A DNA stretch of 64,000 nt, taken from positions 7,750,001 to 7,814,000 of the forward strand of contig NZ_CP107947.1 of the NCBI RefSeq assembly GCF_036059255.1, in the 5' to 3' direction. Shown in pieces: positions 34,633-44,999 of this stretch. The first letter of the stretch is position 1; the number at the start of each line of letters is the position of its first letter. This stretch comes from Micromonospora sp. NBC_00389. GTDB lineage: Bacteria > Actinomycetota > Actinomycetes > Mycobacteriales > Micromonosporaceae. The notes under the pieces were generated by a model, which ran no database searches, was not told where the DNA came from, and worked only from the letters and a program-made list of their open reading frames with translations. A program made the position numbers and the translations under genes.

Positions 34633-35102
34633 TGGTTGCGGGTCGACCGCCAGCTCGCCAGCAGTCGGGCCTGGAGCGCGAACATCTCCCGCTCCTCCTC
34701 CGGCTCGGCGTGGTCGTACCCGAGCAGGTGCAGCACCCCGTGCACGGTGAGCAGGTGCAGCTCGTCGGCCGGGGCGTGCCCGGCGGTCGCCGCCTGCTTG
34801 GCCGCCACCTCGGGGCAGAGCACGATGTCACCGAGCAGGGCGGGCTCACCGCCGGCCGGGGCGCTCTCGCCCGGGCCGTGGTCGACGCTGCCCTCGTCCA
34901 TGGGGAAGGCGAGCACGTCGGTCGGGCCCTCGCCGCCCATCCAGCGGTGGTTCAGCTCGGTCATGTAGTCGATGTCGACCAGCAGCACGGACAGCTCGGC
35001 GAGGGGGTTGACCCCCATCTCGTCGAGGGCGTGCCGGGCGACGGCGAGCACGGCGTCGGTATCAACGTCGACGCCGGACTCGTTGGCGATCTCGATGGAC
35101 AA
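34629..35102 (-). CDS. ybeY: Endoribonuclease YbeY, rRNA maturation
   Basis: Zinc-dependent RNase for 16S rRNA 3'-end maturation and ribosome quality control. 157 residues, with the diagnostic zinc motif [17 protein letters not shown] (HxxxHxxxxxH) and the earlier [18 protein letters not shown]. It is 15 bases downstream of phoH and overlaps the corC-like gene, in the standard phoH-ybeY-corC-era order. Confidence 0.95.
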   Translation of the reverse strand: MSIEIANESGVDVDTDAVLAVARHALDEMGVNPLAELSVLLVDIDYMTELNHRWMGGEGPTDVLAFPMDEGSVDHGPGESAPAGGEPALLGDIVLCPEVAAKQAATAGHAPADELHLLTVHGVLHLLGYDHAEPEEEREMFALQARLLASWRSTRNQ

Positions 35103-35117
35103 CTGCTTTCCTCTGCT

Positions 35118-36176
<1,059 letters not shown>

Positions 36177-36307
36177 AGGTCGGGCCGAAGGCCCCTGCGC
36201 ACCTGCTCTCGATCTCAGCGCCGGCTCTACTGGCACGGCGTGCGGACGTTACACCCATCGTATCGGGTCAACGCGGCCCGCATCGTGTCCATTTCCGCTG
36301 GCCGCGA

Positions 36308-37705
36308 TCAACTCCCGGACCGGAAGTCGTACCGGTCGAAGGTCTCCTGGTGGCGCGAGAAGCGGTACGTCGCCCAGTGCATCCGGACCACCGTGCCGGC
36401 CTCGTCCCGGGTCATCCTCAGCAGCTCGCCGGCCTCCCGACCGGAGACCGTGCGGAACACGTCCGGGCGGTCCGGCAGCGGGGTGAACACCGCTGGCGGG
36501 CGCCCCGCCGGGTCGCCGGCCCCGCGCGCCCGCAGGGTGCCGTCGTGCCAGGAGAAGACGTACTCGAAACCCTCACCCCACCAGCGGCCGAGCACGCCCC
36601 GCAGGGCCGCCGGAGCAGGTGGGCCGGGCCGCCACGGCTCGATCTCGGCCGGGTCGTGCTCGACCGCCGCGGCGAGCAGCTGGTGCGGCAGGTCGAACAG
36701 CTCCGCCGCCGTGCCGGAGGAGCCGAGCACCGCGGCACCCATCGCGCCCGCCGTGCCGTCGCCACCCCGCCGGCCGTAGACCGCGGCCAGGAAACCGGGC
36801 ATCGCCCCGTCGTGCCCCACGTGCACCACCCGCTCGCCCTGCGGGATGAGGATCAGCCCGAGCCCGAAGCCGGCGCCCCAGAGCGTCTCGTCGGTGGTGG
36901 TCAGCGGCCAGCGCATCTCGTCCAGGGTGCCGAGGGTGAGCACCGCGCCGGCCGGGTCGAGCGCCGCCGGGTCGGCGAGGAACGCCGCCCAGCGGGCCAT
37001 GTCGGTCGCGGTGCTCCAGAGCTGGGCGGCCGGGCCGACCGCGCCGAAATCGGTCGGCGGCTCCGGATGCGCCTCGTCGGAGTACGCGTCGACCAGGAAC
37101 CCGGTGGCCGCAGCCGGCCCGGGGGTCACCGTGGTGTCGGTCAGCCCCAACGGCGTCAGCACCCGCTCGGTGAGCACCTGCGCCCAACTGCCACCACGCA
37201 GGCGGGCGACCAACTGGCCGAGCACGGCGAGCCCGAGGTTGGAGTAGTGGAAGCGGCGGGCCGGCGGCAGCACCCGCTCGGCCCGGTCCAGCTCGGCCAC
37301 CAGCCGATCGTCGTCCGGCGCGCTCAGGGTGTCCCAGACGTCACCGAACGGCTCGCGCTGCAGGCCGCCGGTGTGCGAGAGCAGCCGGCGGACGGTCAGC
37401 TCTCCGTGCGCCGGCAGGTCCAGGTGCCGGCCCACCGGGTCGTCCAGGTCCAGCAGCCCGTCGTCGCGGCACTGGAGGGTGAGCACCGCGGTGAACGTCT
37501 TGGTCACCGAGCCGATCCGGAACTGGGTGCGCGGTCCCAGCGCGTTGTCGCTGCCGGTGTCGCCCACGGTGCACTGCCACAGCGGCCGGTCGGCCCGGTG
37601 CAGCGCCGCCGACACCGCCGGCACCCGGGCGTCGGCCTGCACCCGGCGGACCAGGCGGCCCAGCCGCTCGTCCACGCGGGCGTCGGGCCCCGGCCCAGTG
37701 CTCAC
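36308..37705 (-). CDS. Serine hydrolase (class C beta-lactamase-like)
   Basis: A 465-residue cytosolic serine hydrolase. The SxxK nucleophile motif is in RIGSVTKTFTAVL, the YxN motif in FHYSNLGLAVLG and the third motif in VVHVGHDGAMPG. The carboxy ~120 residues form a lipocalin-like beta domain (WWGEGFEYVFSWHDGTLRARG). No signal peptide is seen, which argues against an antibiotic-degrading role; peptidase or esterase activity is more likely. Its start overlaps the HIT gene by 4 bases. Confidence 0.88.
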   Translation of the reverse strand: MSTGPGPDARVDERLGRLVRRVQADARVPAVSAALHRADRPLWQCTVGDTGSDNALGPRTQFRIGSVTKTFTAVLTLQCRDDGLLDLDDPVGRHLDLPAHGELTVRRLLSHTGGLQREPFGDVWDTLSAPDDDRLVAELDRAERVLPPARRFHYSNLGLAVLGQLVARLRGGSWAQVLTERVLTPLGLTDTTVTPGPAAATGFLVDAYSDEAHPEPPTDFGAVGPAAQLWSTATDMARWAAFLADPAALDPAGAVLTLGTLDEMRWPLTTTDETLWGAGFGLGLILIPQGERVVHVGHDGAMPGFLAAVYGRRGGDGTAGAMGAAVLGSSGTAAELFDLPHQLLAAAVEHDPAEIEPWRPGPPAPAALRGVLGRWWGEGFEYVFSWHDGTLRARGAGDPAGRPPAVFTPLPDRPDVFRTVSGREAGELLRMTRDEAGTVVRMHWATYRFSRHQETFDRYDFRSGS

Positions 37706-38061
37706 GCCAGGTCCCGGGCGAGCATCGGGCCGAGCGGCGCGCCACCGAGCAGGTGCGCGTGCGCGTGGAAGACCTCCTGGCCGCCGTACGCGCCGGTGTT
37801 GAACATCAGCCGGAATCCGTCGCCGAGCAGCCCCTCGTCGTCCGCCACCGCGGCGGCCGTGGCCAGCACCTCGCCGGCCAGCGCCGGGTCACCCTCGGCG
37901 AGGGTGGCGACGTCGGCGTAGTGCTCCTTCGGAATGACCAGGAGGTGCACCGGCGCCTTCGGGTCGATGTCCCGGAAGGCGAGCGTGGTGGCGGTCTCCC
38001 GGACCACGGTGGCCGGGATCTCCCCGGCGACGATGCGGCAGAACAGGCAGTCGGATCCCAT
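37702..38061 (-). CDS. HIT-family nucleotide-binding protein (HinT-like)
   Basis: A 119-residue purine phosphoramidase-type protein. CLFCRIVAGEIPATVV opening, LVIPKEHYADVATL, and the histidine triad EVFHAHAHLLGG (HxHxHxx). Typical HinT length. In mycobacteria a HIT protein also lies in this neighbourhood between rsmE/dnaJ and phoH. Coupled with the serine hydrolase gene. Confidence 0.92.
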   Translation of the reverse strand: MGSDCLFCRIVAGEIPATVVRETATTLAFRDIDPKAPVHLLVIPKEHYADVATLAEGDPALAGEVLATAAAVADDEGLLGDGFRLMFNTGAYGGQEVFHAHAHLLGGAPLGPMLARDLA

Positions 38062-38072
38062 CCGGGCAGTGT

Positions 38073-38121
38073 AAGGAAAGGGCCCCCTGTCAACGCCTCC
38101 GGTGGCGCAAGGGTCCCTTCC
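38073..38121. repeat. Imperfect inverted repeat (REP-like) between HIT and SDR genes
   Basis: GGAAAGGGCCC near 38075 and GGGTCCCTTCC at its right end (to 38121) are near-complementary arms around ACGCCTCCGG. The AAGGGNCCC pairs and the spacer resemble a dispersed intergenic element that I recall from Micromonosporaceae genomes; I could not search for it. Confidence 0.55.
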
Positions 38122-38155
38122 CGGCGTTCGCGCCGGCTACGGCAGGATGCCCTGC

Positions 38156-38917
38156 ATGACGGATCGGGCGGTACTGGTGACCGGGGCCTCGCGCGGAATC
38201 GGGCGGGCGGTGGCGACAGCGTTCGCGGCCGGTGGCGACCGGGTGGCGATCCACCACCGCGACTCGGCGGACGCGGCCGAGGAGCTGTGCGCGCAGCTGC
38301 CCGGCGAGGGGCACGTGGTGGTCCGCGCCGACCTCACCGACCCGGATGCGGTGCGGGCCATGGTGGACCGGGCCGCCGAGCTGCTCGGTGGGCTGGACGT
38401 GCTGGTCAACAACGCCGGGGTGTACGGCGACCGGGACGACCCGCACCCGATCTTCGGCGCGTCCTACGAGCAGTGGCAGCGGCGCTGGCGGCAGGTGCTG
38501 GAGACCAACCTGACCGGTGCCGGCAACGTCATCTGGTGTGCCGCCCAGCACATGCGGGAGCGCGGCGGCCGGATCGTCAACGTCTCGTCCCGGGGCGCGT
38601 TCCGCGGCGAGCCGCAGCAGCCGGCGTACGGCGCCAGCAAGGCGGGGCTGAACGCGCTGGGCCAGTCCCTCGCCGTGGCGCTCGCGCCGTACGGCATCGC
38701 GGTGGCCACCGTCGCGCCGGGCTTCGTGGCGACCGACATGACCACCGAGCACCTGCGCGGCGAGAGCGGCGCGGCGATCCGCGCACAGAGCCCGTTCGAC
38801 CGGGTGGCCCGGCCGGAGGAGATCGCCGCCGCGGTGCACTGGCTGGCGTCGCCACAGGCCGAGTGGGCCTCCGGCACCATCGTCGACCTCAACGGCGCCT
38901 CCTACCTGCGCAGCTGA
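38156..38917 (+). CDS. Short-chain dehydrogenase/reductase
   Basis: A 253-residue classical SDR. Cofactor motif VTGASRGIGRAVA, VNNAGVYG, catalytic Ser in VNVSSRGAF, catalytic Tyr/Lys in YGASKAGLNAL, and the closing GTIVDLNGASYL. The FabG-like pattern suggests an NADPH-dependent 3-ketoacyl or sugar/alcohol reductase. The start at 38156 is chosen over 38102, which would include the repeat. It is a single gene. Confidence 0.9.
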   Translation: MTDRAVLVTGASRGIGRAVATAFAAGGDRVAIHHRDSADAAEELCAQLPGEGHVVVRADLTDPDAVRAMVDRAAELLGGLDVLVNNAGVYGDRDDPHPIFGASYEQWQRRWRQVLETNLTGAGNVIWCAAQHMRERGGRIVNVSSRGAFRGEPQQPAYGASKAGLNALGQSLAVALAPYGIAVATVAPGFVATDMTTEHLRGESGAAIRAQSPFDRVARPEEIAAAVHWLASPQAEWASGTIVDLNGASYLRS

Positions 38918-38942
38918 CCGCCGGGGTGCAGCTGTCGGACGG

Positions 38943-39677
38943 TCACCAGCGGCTGAGCCGGGTGGCGAGCACGCTGAGCGCCGCGACCCCGGCCGTGGAG
39001 GTGCGCAGCACCGCCGGCCCGAGCCGCACCGGTCGGCCTCCGGCCGCGCGGAACGCGGTCAGTTCGGCCGCGTCGATGCCGCCCTCGGGGCCGACCACCA
39101 GGACGATCTCCCCGGCGGTCGGCAGCTCGGCCGTGGTCAGCCGCTCCTCGGCCTCCTCGTGCAGCACGAACCCGGCGGCGGCACCGGCGATCCGGCGGGC
39201 CACCGTCGCGGTGGACTCGTCCGGTGCACCGGCCACCACCGGCAGCCACGGCCGGCGGGCCTGCTTGGCCGCCTCCCGGGCGGTGGCCACCCACTTCTCC
39301 CGGGCCCGTACGCCCCGGTCACCGCGCCACTGGGTCACCGAACGGGCCGCCGCCCAGGGCACGATCTCGTCGACCCCGACCTCGGTCATCGCCTGCACGG
39401 CCAGCTCACCCCGGTCGCCCTTGGCGATGCCCTGCACGGTCACCAGCCGGGGTACGGGCGCGTCCGCGTACCCCCGGGAGGTGACGGTGAGCTCCAGGCT
39501 GCCCCGGCCGACGGCGGTGACCACGGCGGCGGCGGTGCCGCCCCGGCCGTCGGCGAGCAGCAACTCCTCGCCGACCCGCAACCGCTGCACGGTGGCGGCG
39601 TGGTGCCCCTCGGGACCGTCGAGGGTCAACGCGTCGGCGGTGGGCAGGGACTCGACCAGGAACAGCGGCGCGGACAC
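38943..39677 (-). CDS. rsmE: 16S rRNA (uracil-1498-N3)-methyltransferase
   Basis: SPOUT methyltransferase acting on 16S rRNA U1498. 244 residues: an amino PUA-like domain (DGPEGHHAATVQRLRVGEELLLADG) and the knotted domain with GIAKGDRGELAVQAMTEVGV and IVLVVGPEGGIDAAELTAF for SAM binding. The GTG start at 39677. Downstream of dnaJ in the conserved hrcA-dnaJ-rsmE order. Confidence 0.93.
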   Translation of the reverse strand: MSAPLFLVESLPTADALTLDGPEGHHAATVQRLRVGEELLLADGRGGTAAAVVTAVGRGSLELTVTSRGYADAPVPRLVTVQGIAKGDRGELAVQAMTEVGVDEIVPWAAARSVTQWRGDRGVRAREKWVATAREAAKQARRPWLPVVAGAPDESTATVARRIAGAAAGFVLHEEAEERLTTAELPTAGEIVLVVGPEGGIDAAELTAFRAAGGRPVRLGPAVLRTSTAGVAALSVLATRLSRW

Positions 39678-39700
39678 GATGATCAGGCTAGCCGCAGTGG

Positions 39701-40849
39701 TCAGGCGTGACCGTTGAACGCGTCGCGCATCCGGGAGAAGAAGCCGCCCTGCTTGGACAGCTCGGCGACCTCCTCACCGCGGGTCTTGGCGAAGTCGCGC
39801 AACATCCGCTCCTGGTCCGGGTCGAGCTTCGTCGGCGTCCGGACGTCCAGGTGCACGTAGAGGTCGCCCCGGCCGGTGCCGCGCAGGTGCGGCACGCCCC
39901 GGGCGCGCAGCCGCAGGGTGCTGGCCGGCTGGGTGCCGGCCTTGACGTCGACCGTCTCCTCGCTGTCCAGTGTCTTGATGGTCAGTCGGGTGCCCAGTGC
40001 CGCCGCGGTCATCGGCACGGTGACCCGGCAGTGCAGGTCGTCGCCCTTGCGGGAGTACACGTCGTGCGGCCGCTCGTGGATCTCCACGTAGAGGTCACCG
40101 GCGGTGCCGCCACCCGGACCCACCTCGCCCTGCTGGGCCAGCCTGATCCGCATGCCGTCCTCGACACCGGCCGGGATCTTGACGGTCAGCGAACGGCGGG
40201 TACGCACCCGGCCGTCGCCGGCGCAGGTGGGGCAGGGGTGCGGGATGGTGGTGCCGTAGCCCTGGCAGACGGTGCACGGCCGGGCGGAGACCACCTGGCC
40301 GAGGAAGGTGCGCTGCACCGACTGCACCTCGCCCCGACCGCCGCACGCCTCGCAGGTGGCCAGGTGGGTGCCGGCGGCCGTGCCGGCGCCGGAGCAGGTG
40401 GTGCAGAGCACCGCGGTGTCGACGGTGATCGGCGCCTCGACGCCGAACGCCGTCTCGTGCAGGTCCAGCTCCAGGCGCAGGATCGCGTCGGCGCCCGGCC
40501 GGGTCCGCGGACGCGGGCCACGGGCGCCACCCGCCGCGCCGCCGAAGAACGCGTCCATGATGTCCTGGAAACCGACGAACGGGCCGGCCCCGCCCGGACC
40601 GCCCGGACCGCCAGCGCCGCCGCCACCACCGGGGGCGAGCGGGTCGCCGCCCAGGTCGACGATCTGCCGCTTCCGGTCGTCCGAGAGGACCTCGTACGCG
40701 GCGTTGATGTCCTTGAACTTCTCCTGTGCCTCCGGGTCCGGATTGACGTCCGGGTGGAACTGGCGCGCCAGCTTGCGGTAGGCGCGCTTGATCTCGTCGT
40801 CGGAGGCTTCCCGGCTCACACCGAGAATGCCGTAGTAGTCCCTGGCCAC
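39701..40849 (-). CDS. dnaJ: Molecular chaperone DnaJ
   Basis: Hsp40 co-chaperone of DnaK (DnaJ2 type in actinobacteria). 382 residues from the GTG at 40849: J domain with HPD in [13 protein letters not shown], Gly/Phe-rich linker, four zinc-finger repeats ([32 protein letters not shown]), substrate-binding domains. The ATG at 40867 is an alternative start, adding six residues. Transcribed after hrcA under a CIRCE element. Confidence 0.95.
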   Translation of the reverse strand: MARDYYGILGVSREASDDEIKRAYRKLARQFHPDVNPDPEAQEKFKDINAAYEVLSDDRKRQIVDLGGDPLAPGGGGGAGGPGGPGGAGPFVGFQDIMDAFFGGAAGGARGPRPRTRPGADAILRLELDLHETAFGVEAPITVDTAVLCTTCSGAGTAAGTHLATCEACGGRGEVQSVQRTFLGQVVSARPCTVCQGYGTTIPHPCPTCAGDGRVRTRRSLTVKIPAGVEDGMRIRLAQQGEVGPGGGTAGDLYVEIHERPHDVYSRKGDDLHCRVTVPMTAAALGTRLTIKTLDSEETVDVKAGTQPASTLRLRARGVPHLRGTGRGDLYVHLDVRTPTKLDPDQERMLRDFAKTRGEEVAELSKQGGFFSRMRDAFNGHA

Positions 40850-40922
40850 TGCGTTCCGTGTCCTCATGTTCGTCTCGCGTTGCGCCGGTCGTCGGCCGGA
40901 GCCGGCCGTCGGCCCTGACTGG

Positions 40923-41945
40923 TCAGTTCTGGGCCAGCAGCTCGCCCACGTAGCGTGCCACGGCGCGCACCGTGGCGATGTTGCCGGGGTAGTCCATGCG
41001 GGTGGGCCCCAGCACCCCCAGGCCGCCCACGATGGTGGCGCCGGGGCCGTACCCGGTGCTGACCACCGAGGCGGCGCGCAGGTTGTCGAACTCGTTCTCG
41101 TCGCCGATCAGCACCCGGGTCGTGCTCGGCTCGGTCTCGCCGATGAGCTTGAGGAGCACGACCTCCTCCTCCAGCGCTTCGAGGATCGGGCGCAGCGAGC
41201 CCTGGAAGTCGAGCAGGCCGCCCCGGGTGAGGTTGGCGGTGCCGGCCAGCGCGATCCGCTCCTCGTGCCGCTCGACCAGCGTCTCCAGCAACACGGTGGC
41301 GAGGGTGGTCATCGTCGGACGCAGCTCGGTCGGCGCCTCTTCGACCAGCGTCTGCACCAGCGGCGGCGTATCGGACAGCCGGGCGCCGGCGAGCTTCTCG
41401 TTGACCAGCCGACGCAGGTCGGTGACGTCGTCGGCGGGCACCGGCCCGGGCAGCTCGACCAGCCGCTGCTCCACCCGACCGGTGTCGGCGATCATGACGA
41501 GCATCAGCCGGGTGGTGGAGATCGGCACCAGCTCCAGGTGCCGCACCGAGGATCGGGCCAGGCTCGGGTACTGCACGACGGCGACCTGCCGGGTCAGCTG
41601 GGCGAGCAGCCGCACGGTGCGGTGCACCACGTCGTCGAGGTCGACCGCACCGACCAGGAAACGCTCGATGGCCCGGCGCTCGGCCGGGCTGAGTGGCTTG
41701 ACCCGGGACAGCCGGTCGACGAAGAGGCGGTAGCCGCGGTCGGTGGGCACCCGGCCGGCACTGGTGTGCGGCTGCCGGATGTAGCCCTCCTCCTCCAGCA
41801 CGGCCATGTCGTTGCGGACCGTGGCCGGGGAGACGCCGAGCTGGTGCCGCTCGACCAGCGCCTTGCTGCCGACGGGCTCCTGGGTGGAGACGTAGTCCTC
41901 GACGATGGCGCGGAGCACGGCTAGCTTGCGGTCGTCGAGACCCAT
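40923..41945 (-). CDS. hrcA: Heat-inducible transcription repressor HrcA
   Basis: Represses chaperone genes by binding CIRCE. 340 residues: amino winged helix with [20 protein letters not shown] and [18 protein letters not shown], then YRLFVDRL, and the GAF-like dimer domain with [22 protein letters not shown] and the closing [18 protein letters not shown]. The ATG at 41945 has AGGAGG 8 bases upstream. A perfect CIRCE lies 58 bases upstream, so it is self-regulated. Confidence 0.95.
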   Translation of the reverse strand: MGLDDRKLAVLRAIVEDYVSTQEPVGSKALVERHQLGVSPATVRNDMAVLEEEGYIRQPHTSAGRVPTDRGYRLFVDRLSRVKPLSPAERRAIERFLVGAVDLDDVVHRTVRLLAQLTRQVAVVQYPSLARSSVRHLELVPISTTRLMLVMIADTGRVEQRLVELPGPVPADDVTDLRRLVNEKLAGARLSDTPPLVQTLVEEAPTELRPTMTTLATVLLETLVERHEERIALAGTANLTRGGLLDFQGSLRPILEALEEEVVLLKLIGETEPSTTRVLIGDENEFDNLRAASVVSTGYGPGATIVGGLGVLGPTRMDYPGNIATVRAVARYVGELLAQN

Positions 41946-42002
41946 CCTCCGCACCTCCTGTCGCACGTCGGCCGCCGGCCACGGTGGGGCCGGCGGACCG
42001 TC

Positions 42003-42029
42003 CTGGCACTCGACTGTAACGAGTGCCAG
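42003..42029. promoter_or_regulatory. CIRCE element (HrcA operator)
   Basis: CTGGCACTC (42003-42011), nine bases, then GAGTGCCAG (42021-42029). This is the canonical 9-9-9 CIRCE architecture with perfect arms. It lies upstream of hrcA-dnaJ on the minus strand and 117 bases before the divergent DUF4870 gene, which it might also affect. Confidence 0.96.
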
Positions 42030-42145
42030 TCTACGTCGGCGTACCCGCCGGCGCGATGATCAAGGTCGTCGCTGTCCGTTCAGCCGCGCCGACCCGGCGG
42101 TGTCGCTCTGGTGCGGCATTGCCACGGGCCCTTACCGTGACATCC

Positions 42146-42778
42146 ATGACTGAACCACCTCGCCCTCCCGGCGCGGGAGACCCCGGCGGATACCCGACGG
42201 ACCCGACATCCCCGCCGCCCTCTCCGGGCGCCTCGGCCGAGCCACCCACCGCACCACTGTCCGGGGCACCCGGCCCGGGCGGCTATCCCCCGGCCGGTGG
42301 CTATCCGCCGCCCACTGGTGACCAACCGCCGTCGGGTGGCTACCCTCCGTCGGGCGGCTATCCGCCAGCCGGGGGCTACCCTCCTGGCGGCTATCCGCCC
42401 GGTGGCGCCTACGGCGGCCCCGGCGGCGGCTACGCCAACAACGAGGACAAGACCTGGGCGCTGGTCGCGCACTTCGGCGGCGCCGCCGGGATGATCATCA
42501 GCGGCGGCGTGCTCGGCTGGATCGGCCCGCTGGTGGCGATGCTGGCCCGGGGCAACCAGTCCCCGACGGTTCGGGCGCACGCGGTGGCGGCGCTCAACTT
42601 CCAGCTCATCTGGTCGATCGTCGGCCTGGTCGGCTGGGTGCTCTCCTGCATCGTGATCGGCTTCATTCCGGTCGCGGCGGCGATCATCCTCGGCGCCGTG
42701 TTCGGCATCATCGCCGGGATCAAGGCCAACGAGGGCCAGCTCTACCGCTACCCGCTCTCCGGCAGCTTCATCAAGTGA
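42146..42778 (+). CDS. DUF4870 membrane protein with Pro/Gly/Tyr-rich amino half
   Basis: A 210-residue protein. Residues ~1-95 are low-complexity with repeated GGYPP units; residues ~96-210 form the DUF4870 domain with NNEDKTWALVAHFGGAAGMII, two or three membrane helices and the closing ANEGQLYRYPLSGSFIK. Such proteins are common in Gram-positive bacteria, function unknown. The GGYPP region resembles tyrosine/proline-rich phase-separating tails. Divergent from hrcA. Confidence 0.85.
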   Translation: MTEPPRPPGAGDPGGYPTDPTSPPPSPGASAEPPTAPLSGAPGPGGYPPAGGYPPPTGDQPPSGGYPPSGGYPPAGGYPPGGYPPGGAYGGPGGGYANNEDKTWALVAHFGGAAGMIISGGVLGWIGPLVAMLARGNQSPTVRAHAVAALNFQLIWSIVGLVGWVLSCIVIGFIPVAAAIILGAVFGIIAGIKANEGQLYRYPLSGSFIK

Positions 42779-42844
42779 TCCGGGCCGGCCGCTCCCCCGG
42801 CCGGTCCGGCACACCGTCGCGCCGACCGGGGGGCGGCGCGACGG

Positions 42845-44068
42845 TCAGGGCAGCAGGTCGCGGACCACGGCGTCGGCGAGCAGCCGGCCGCGCAGGGTGA
42901 GCACCGCCCGGCCGGCCGCGTACTCCGGGGCGGCCAGCAGGCCGCCGGCCAGCGCCCGCTCGGCGCCGGCCCGGCCGGTGGCGTCGAGCACCGCCAGCGG
43001 CAAACCGGTGGCGAGCCGCAGCCGGAGCATGACGTCCTCCATGTGCGCCTCGTCGACGGTGAGCACCTCCCGGGCCAGGCCGGGCGACGCGCCGGCGGCC
43101 AACCGCTGGGCGTACGCCGACGGGTGCTTGACGTTCCACCAGCGCACCCCGCCGACGTGGCTGTGCGCCCCGGGGCCGAGACCCCACCAGTCCGCGCCGG
43201 TCCAGTAGAGCAGGTTGTGTCGGCACCGGGCCTCGTCGGTGCGGGCCCAGTTGGAGACCTCGTACCAGGACAGGCCGGCCGCGTCGAGGGCGGCCTCCGC
43301 AGCCAGGTAGCGGTCCGCGGCGACGTCGTCGCTGGGGTACGGCAGCTCACCGCGACGCATTCGGGCGGCCAGCCGGGTGCCGTCCTCCACGATCAGGGCG
43401 TACGCGCTGACGTGGTCCACCCCGGCGGCCACCACCTGGTCCAGCGAGGCGGCGAAGTCCTCGGCCCGCTCCCCCGGAGTGCCGTAGATCAGGTCCAGGT
43501 TGACGTGCTCGAACCCGGCGTCGCGCGCCTCCAGGGCGGCGGCGGTGGCCCGGCCGGCACTGTGCCTGCGGTCGAGGATCGCCAGCACCCCCGGGGAGGC
43601 GGACTGCATGCCGAGCGAGATCCGGGTGTAGCCGGCTGCCCGCAGCAGCTTCAGCGATTCCGGGGTGACCGACTCCGGGTTGGCCTCGGTGGTCACCTCG
43701 ACGTCGGCGGCGAGCCCCCAGGTGCGGTCGATGCCGTCGAGGATGCGGGCCAGGTCGTCGGCGGGGAGCAGGGTGGGCGTGCCACCGCCGACGAAGACCG
43801 TGTCGACCCGGGGCGGCGGGCTGTCACCGAGCACCCGGGCGGCGAGCGCCAGCTCGGCCAGCACCGTGTCGGCGTACCCCTCACGGCTGGCACCGCCGCC
43901 CAGCTCGCTCGCCGTGTAGGTGTTGAAGTCGCAGTAGCCGCAGCGGCTGGCGCAGAAGGGCACGTGCACGTACACGCCGAAACCGCGCTGGCCGACCGCG
44001 GCGGTGGCGGTGGCGGGCAGCGATCCGTCGACGGGGACGGTCTCACCATCTGGAAGGACGCCGGGCAT
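42845..44068 (-). CDS. hemW: Radical SAM heme chaperone HemW-like
   Basis: Radical-SAM protein of the coproporphyrinogen III oxidase-like HemW group, involved in heme delivery. 407 residues. YVHVPFCASRCGYCDFN holds the 4Fe-4S CxxxCxxC motif, FVGGGTPTLL the GGGTP motif, RISLGMQSASPGVLAILDRRH, and NLDLIYGTPGE. CDFN rather than the oxidase CxxxCxxCxC is seen, which favours HemW. The ATG at 44068 is used; one at 44089 is an alternative. Divergent from the enoyl-CoA hydratase, with starts 19 bases apart. Confidence 0.9.
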   Translation of the reverse strand: MPGVLPDGETVPVDGSLPATATAAVGQRGFGVYVHVPFCASRCGYCDFNTYTASELGGGASREGYADTVLAELALAARVLGDSPPPRVDTVFVGGGTPTLLPADDLARILDGIDRTWGLAADVEVTTEANPESVTPESLKLLRAAGYTRISLGMQSASPGVLAILDRRHSAGRATAAALEARDAGFEHVNLDLIYGTPGERAEDFAASLDQVVAAGVDHVSAYALIVEDGTRLAARMRRGELPYPSDDVAADRYLAAEAALDAAGLSWYEVSNWARTDEARCRHNLLYWTGADWWGLGPGAHSHVGGVRWWNVKHPSAYAQRLAAGASPGLAREVLTVDEAHMEDVMLRLRLATGLPLAVLDATGRAGAERALAGGLLAAPEYAAGRAVLTLRGRLLADAVVRDLLP

Positions 44069-44087
44069 GGCCACTAGTGTGCCCGGC

Positions 44088-44873
44088 ATGACCTCTCCCG
44101 ACGTCCTCGTGCGGGTCGCCACGGCCCGCGGGGTGACCACCCTCACCCTGGACAGCCCGCACAACCGCAACGCACTCTCCACAGCCCTGATGACCCAGCT
44201 GCTGGGTGGGCTGGCCGACGCGGTCGCCGACGAGGCGGTCCGGGTGATCGTGCTGGACCACACCGGCCCGGTCTTCTGCTCAGGTGCGGACCTGAAGGAG
44301 ACCGCCTTGGCGTACGCCAGCGGGACGGTGCCGGCCGGGATGCTGGGCGAGGTGCTCGCCGCGATCTGGGAGTGCCCCAAGCCGGTGCTGGCCCGGGTGG
44401 CGGGGCCGGCGCGGGCCGGCGGGTTGGGCCTGATCGCGGCCGCCGACCTGGCGGTCTGCGCCGACGAGGCGACGTTCGCCTTCACCGAGGTGCGGATCGG
44501 GGTGATCCCCGCGGTCATCTCGGCGACCGTGCTGCCCCGGCTGCACCCGCGCGCCGCCGCCGAGCTGTACCTGACCGGGGACACCTTCGACGGCCGGCGG
44601 GCCGCCGAGATCGGCCTGGTCACCGCCGCCGTCCCGGCGGACGGGCTGGACGCGGCGGTACGCCGGTACTGCGACTCGCTGGTGCGCGGCGCGCCCGGCG
44701 CGCTGGCCGGCGCGAAGGACCTGCTGCGCCGGCCGGGCACCGCCGAGTTGCGCGGCGAACTGGCCCGGCTGTCGGCGCTGTCGACGGGCTACTTCCTCGG
44801 CGACGAGGGACGCGAAGGGGTCACCGCGTTCCGGGAGAAGCGGGACGCCAGCTGGGTACCCGCCGCGGATTAG
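44088..44873 (+). CDS. Enoyl-CoA hydratase/isomerase family protein
   Basis: A 261-residue crotonase-fold protein: TLTLDSPHNRNALSTALM, HTGPVFCSGADLKE (oxyanion hole), RVAGPARAGGLGLIAAADLAVC (second oxyanion hole), FTEVRIGVIPAVIS. The usual Glu pair of true hydratases is only partly matched: EVRIGVIPA has Glu early and the second position is Ile/Ala. Thus isomerase or another crotonase activity is possible. Divergent from hemW. Confidence 0.88.
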   Translation: MTSPDVLVRVATARGVTTLTLDSPHNRNALSTALMTQLLGGLADAVADEAVRVIVLDHTGPVFCSGADLKETALAYASGTVPAGMLGEVLAAIWECPKPVLARVAGPARAGGLGLIAAADLAVCADEATFAFTEVRIGVIPAVISATVLPRLHPRAAAELYLTGDTFDGRRAAEIGLVTAAVPADGLDAAVRRYCDSLVRGAPGALAGAKDLLRRPGTAELRGELARLSALSTGYFLGDEGREGVTAFREKRDASWVPAAD

Positions 44874-44999
44874 CCGGTTTGTCCTGCCGACGGCGGGGAA
44901 CGTCACTCTGGCCTTCCCCGCTCCCCTCGGGCGTGAACCGGTCGGACGACCCGGACGACGCCATCGGGGACGTACGCTTGGCGGACTGTCGATCTGGGG

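Noticed and set aside
37753..39717. 654-codon open frame running across HIT, SDR and rsmE genes
   Set aside because: It crosses several firm genes on both strands in a different frame.
42290..42420. Short tandem DNA repeats in the DUF4870 gene
   Set aside because: They encode GGYPP units in frame and are explained as coding low-complexity sequence.
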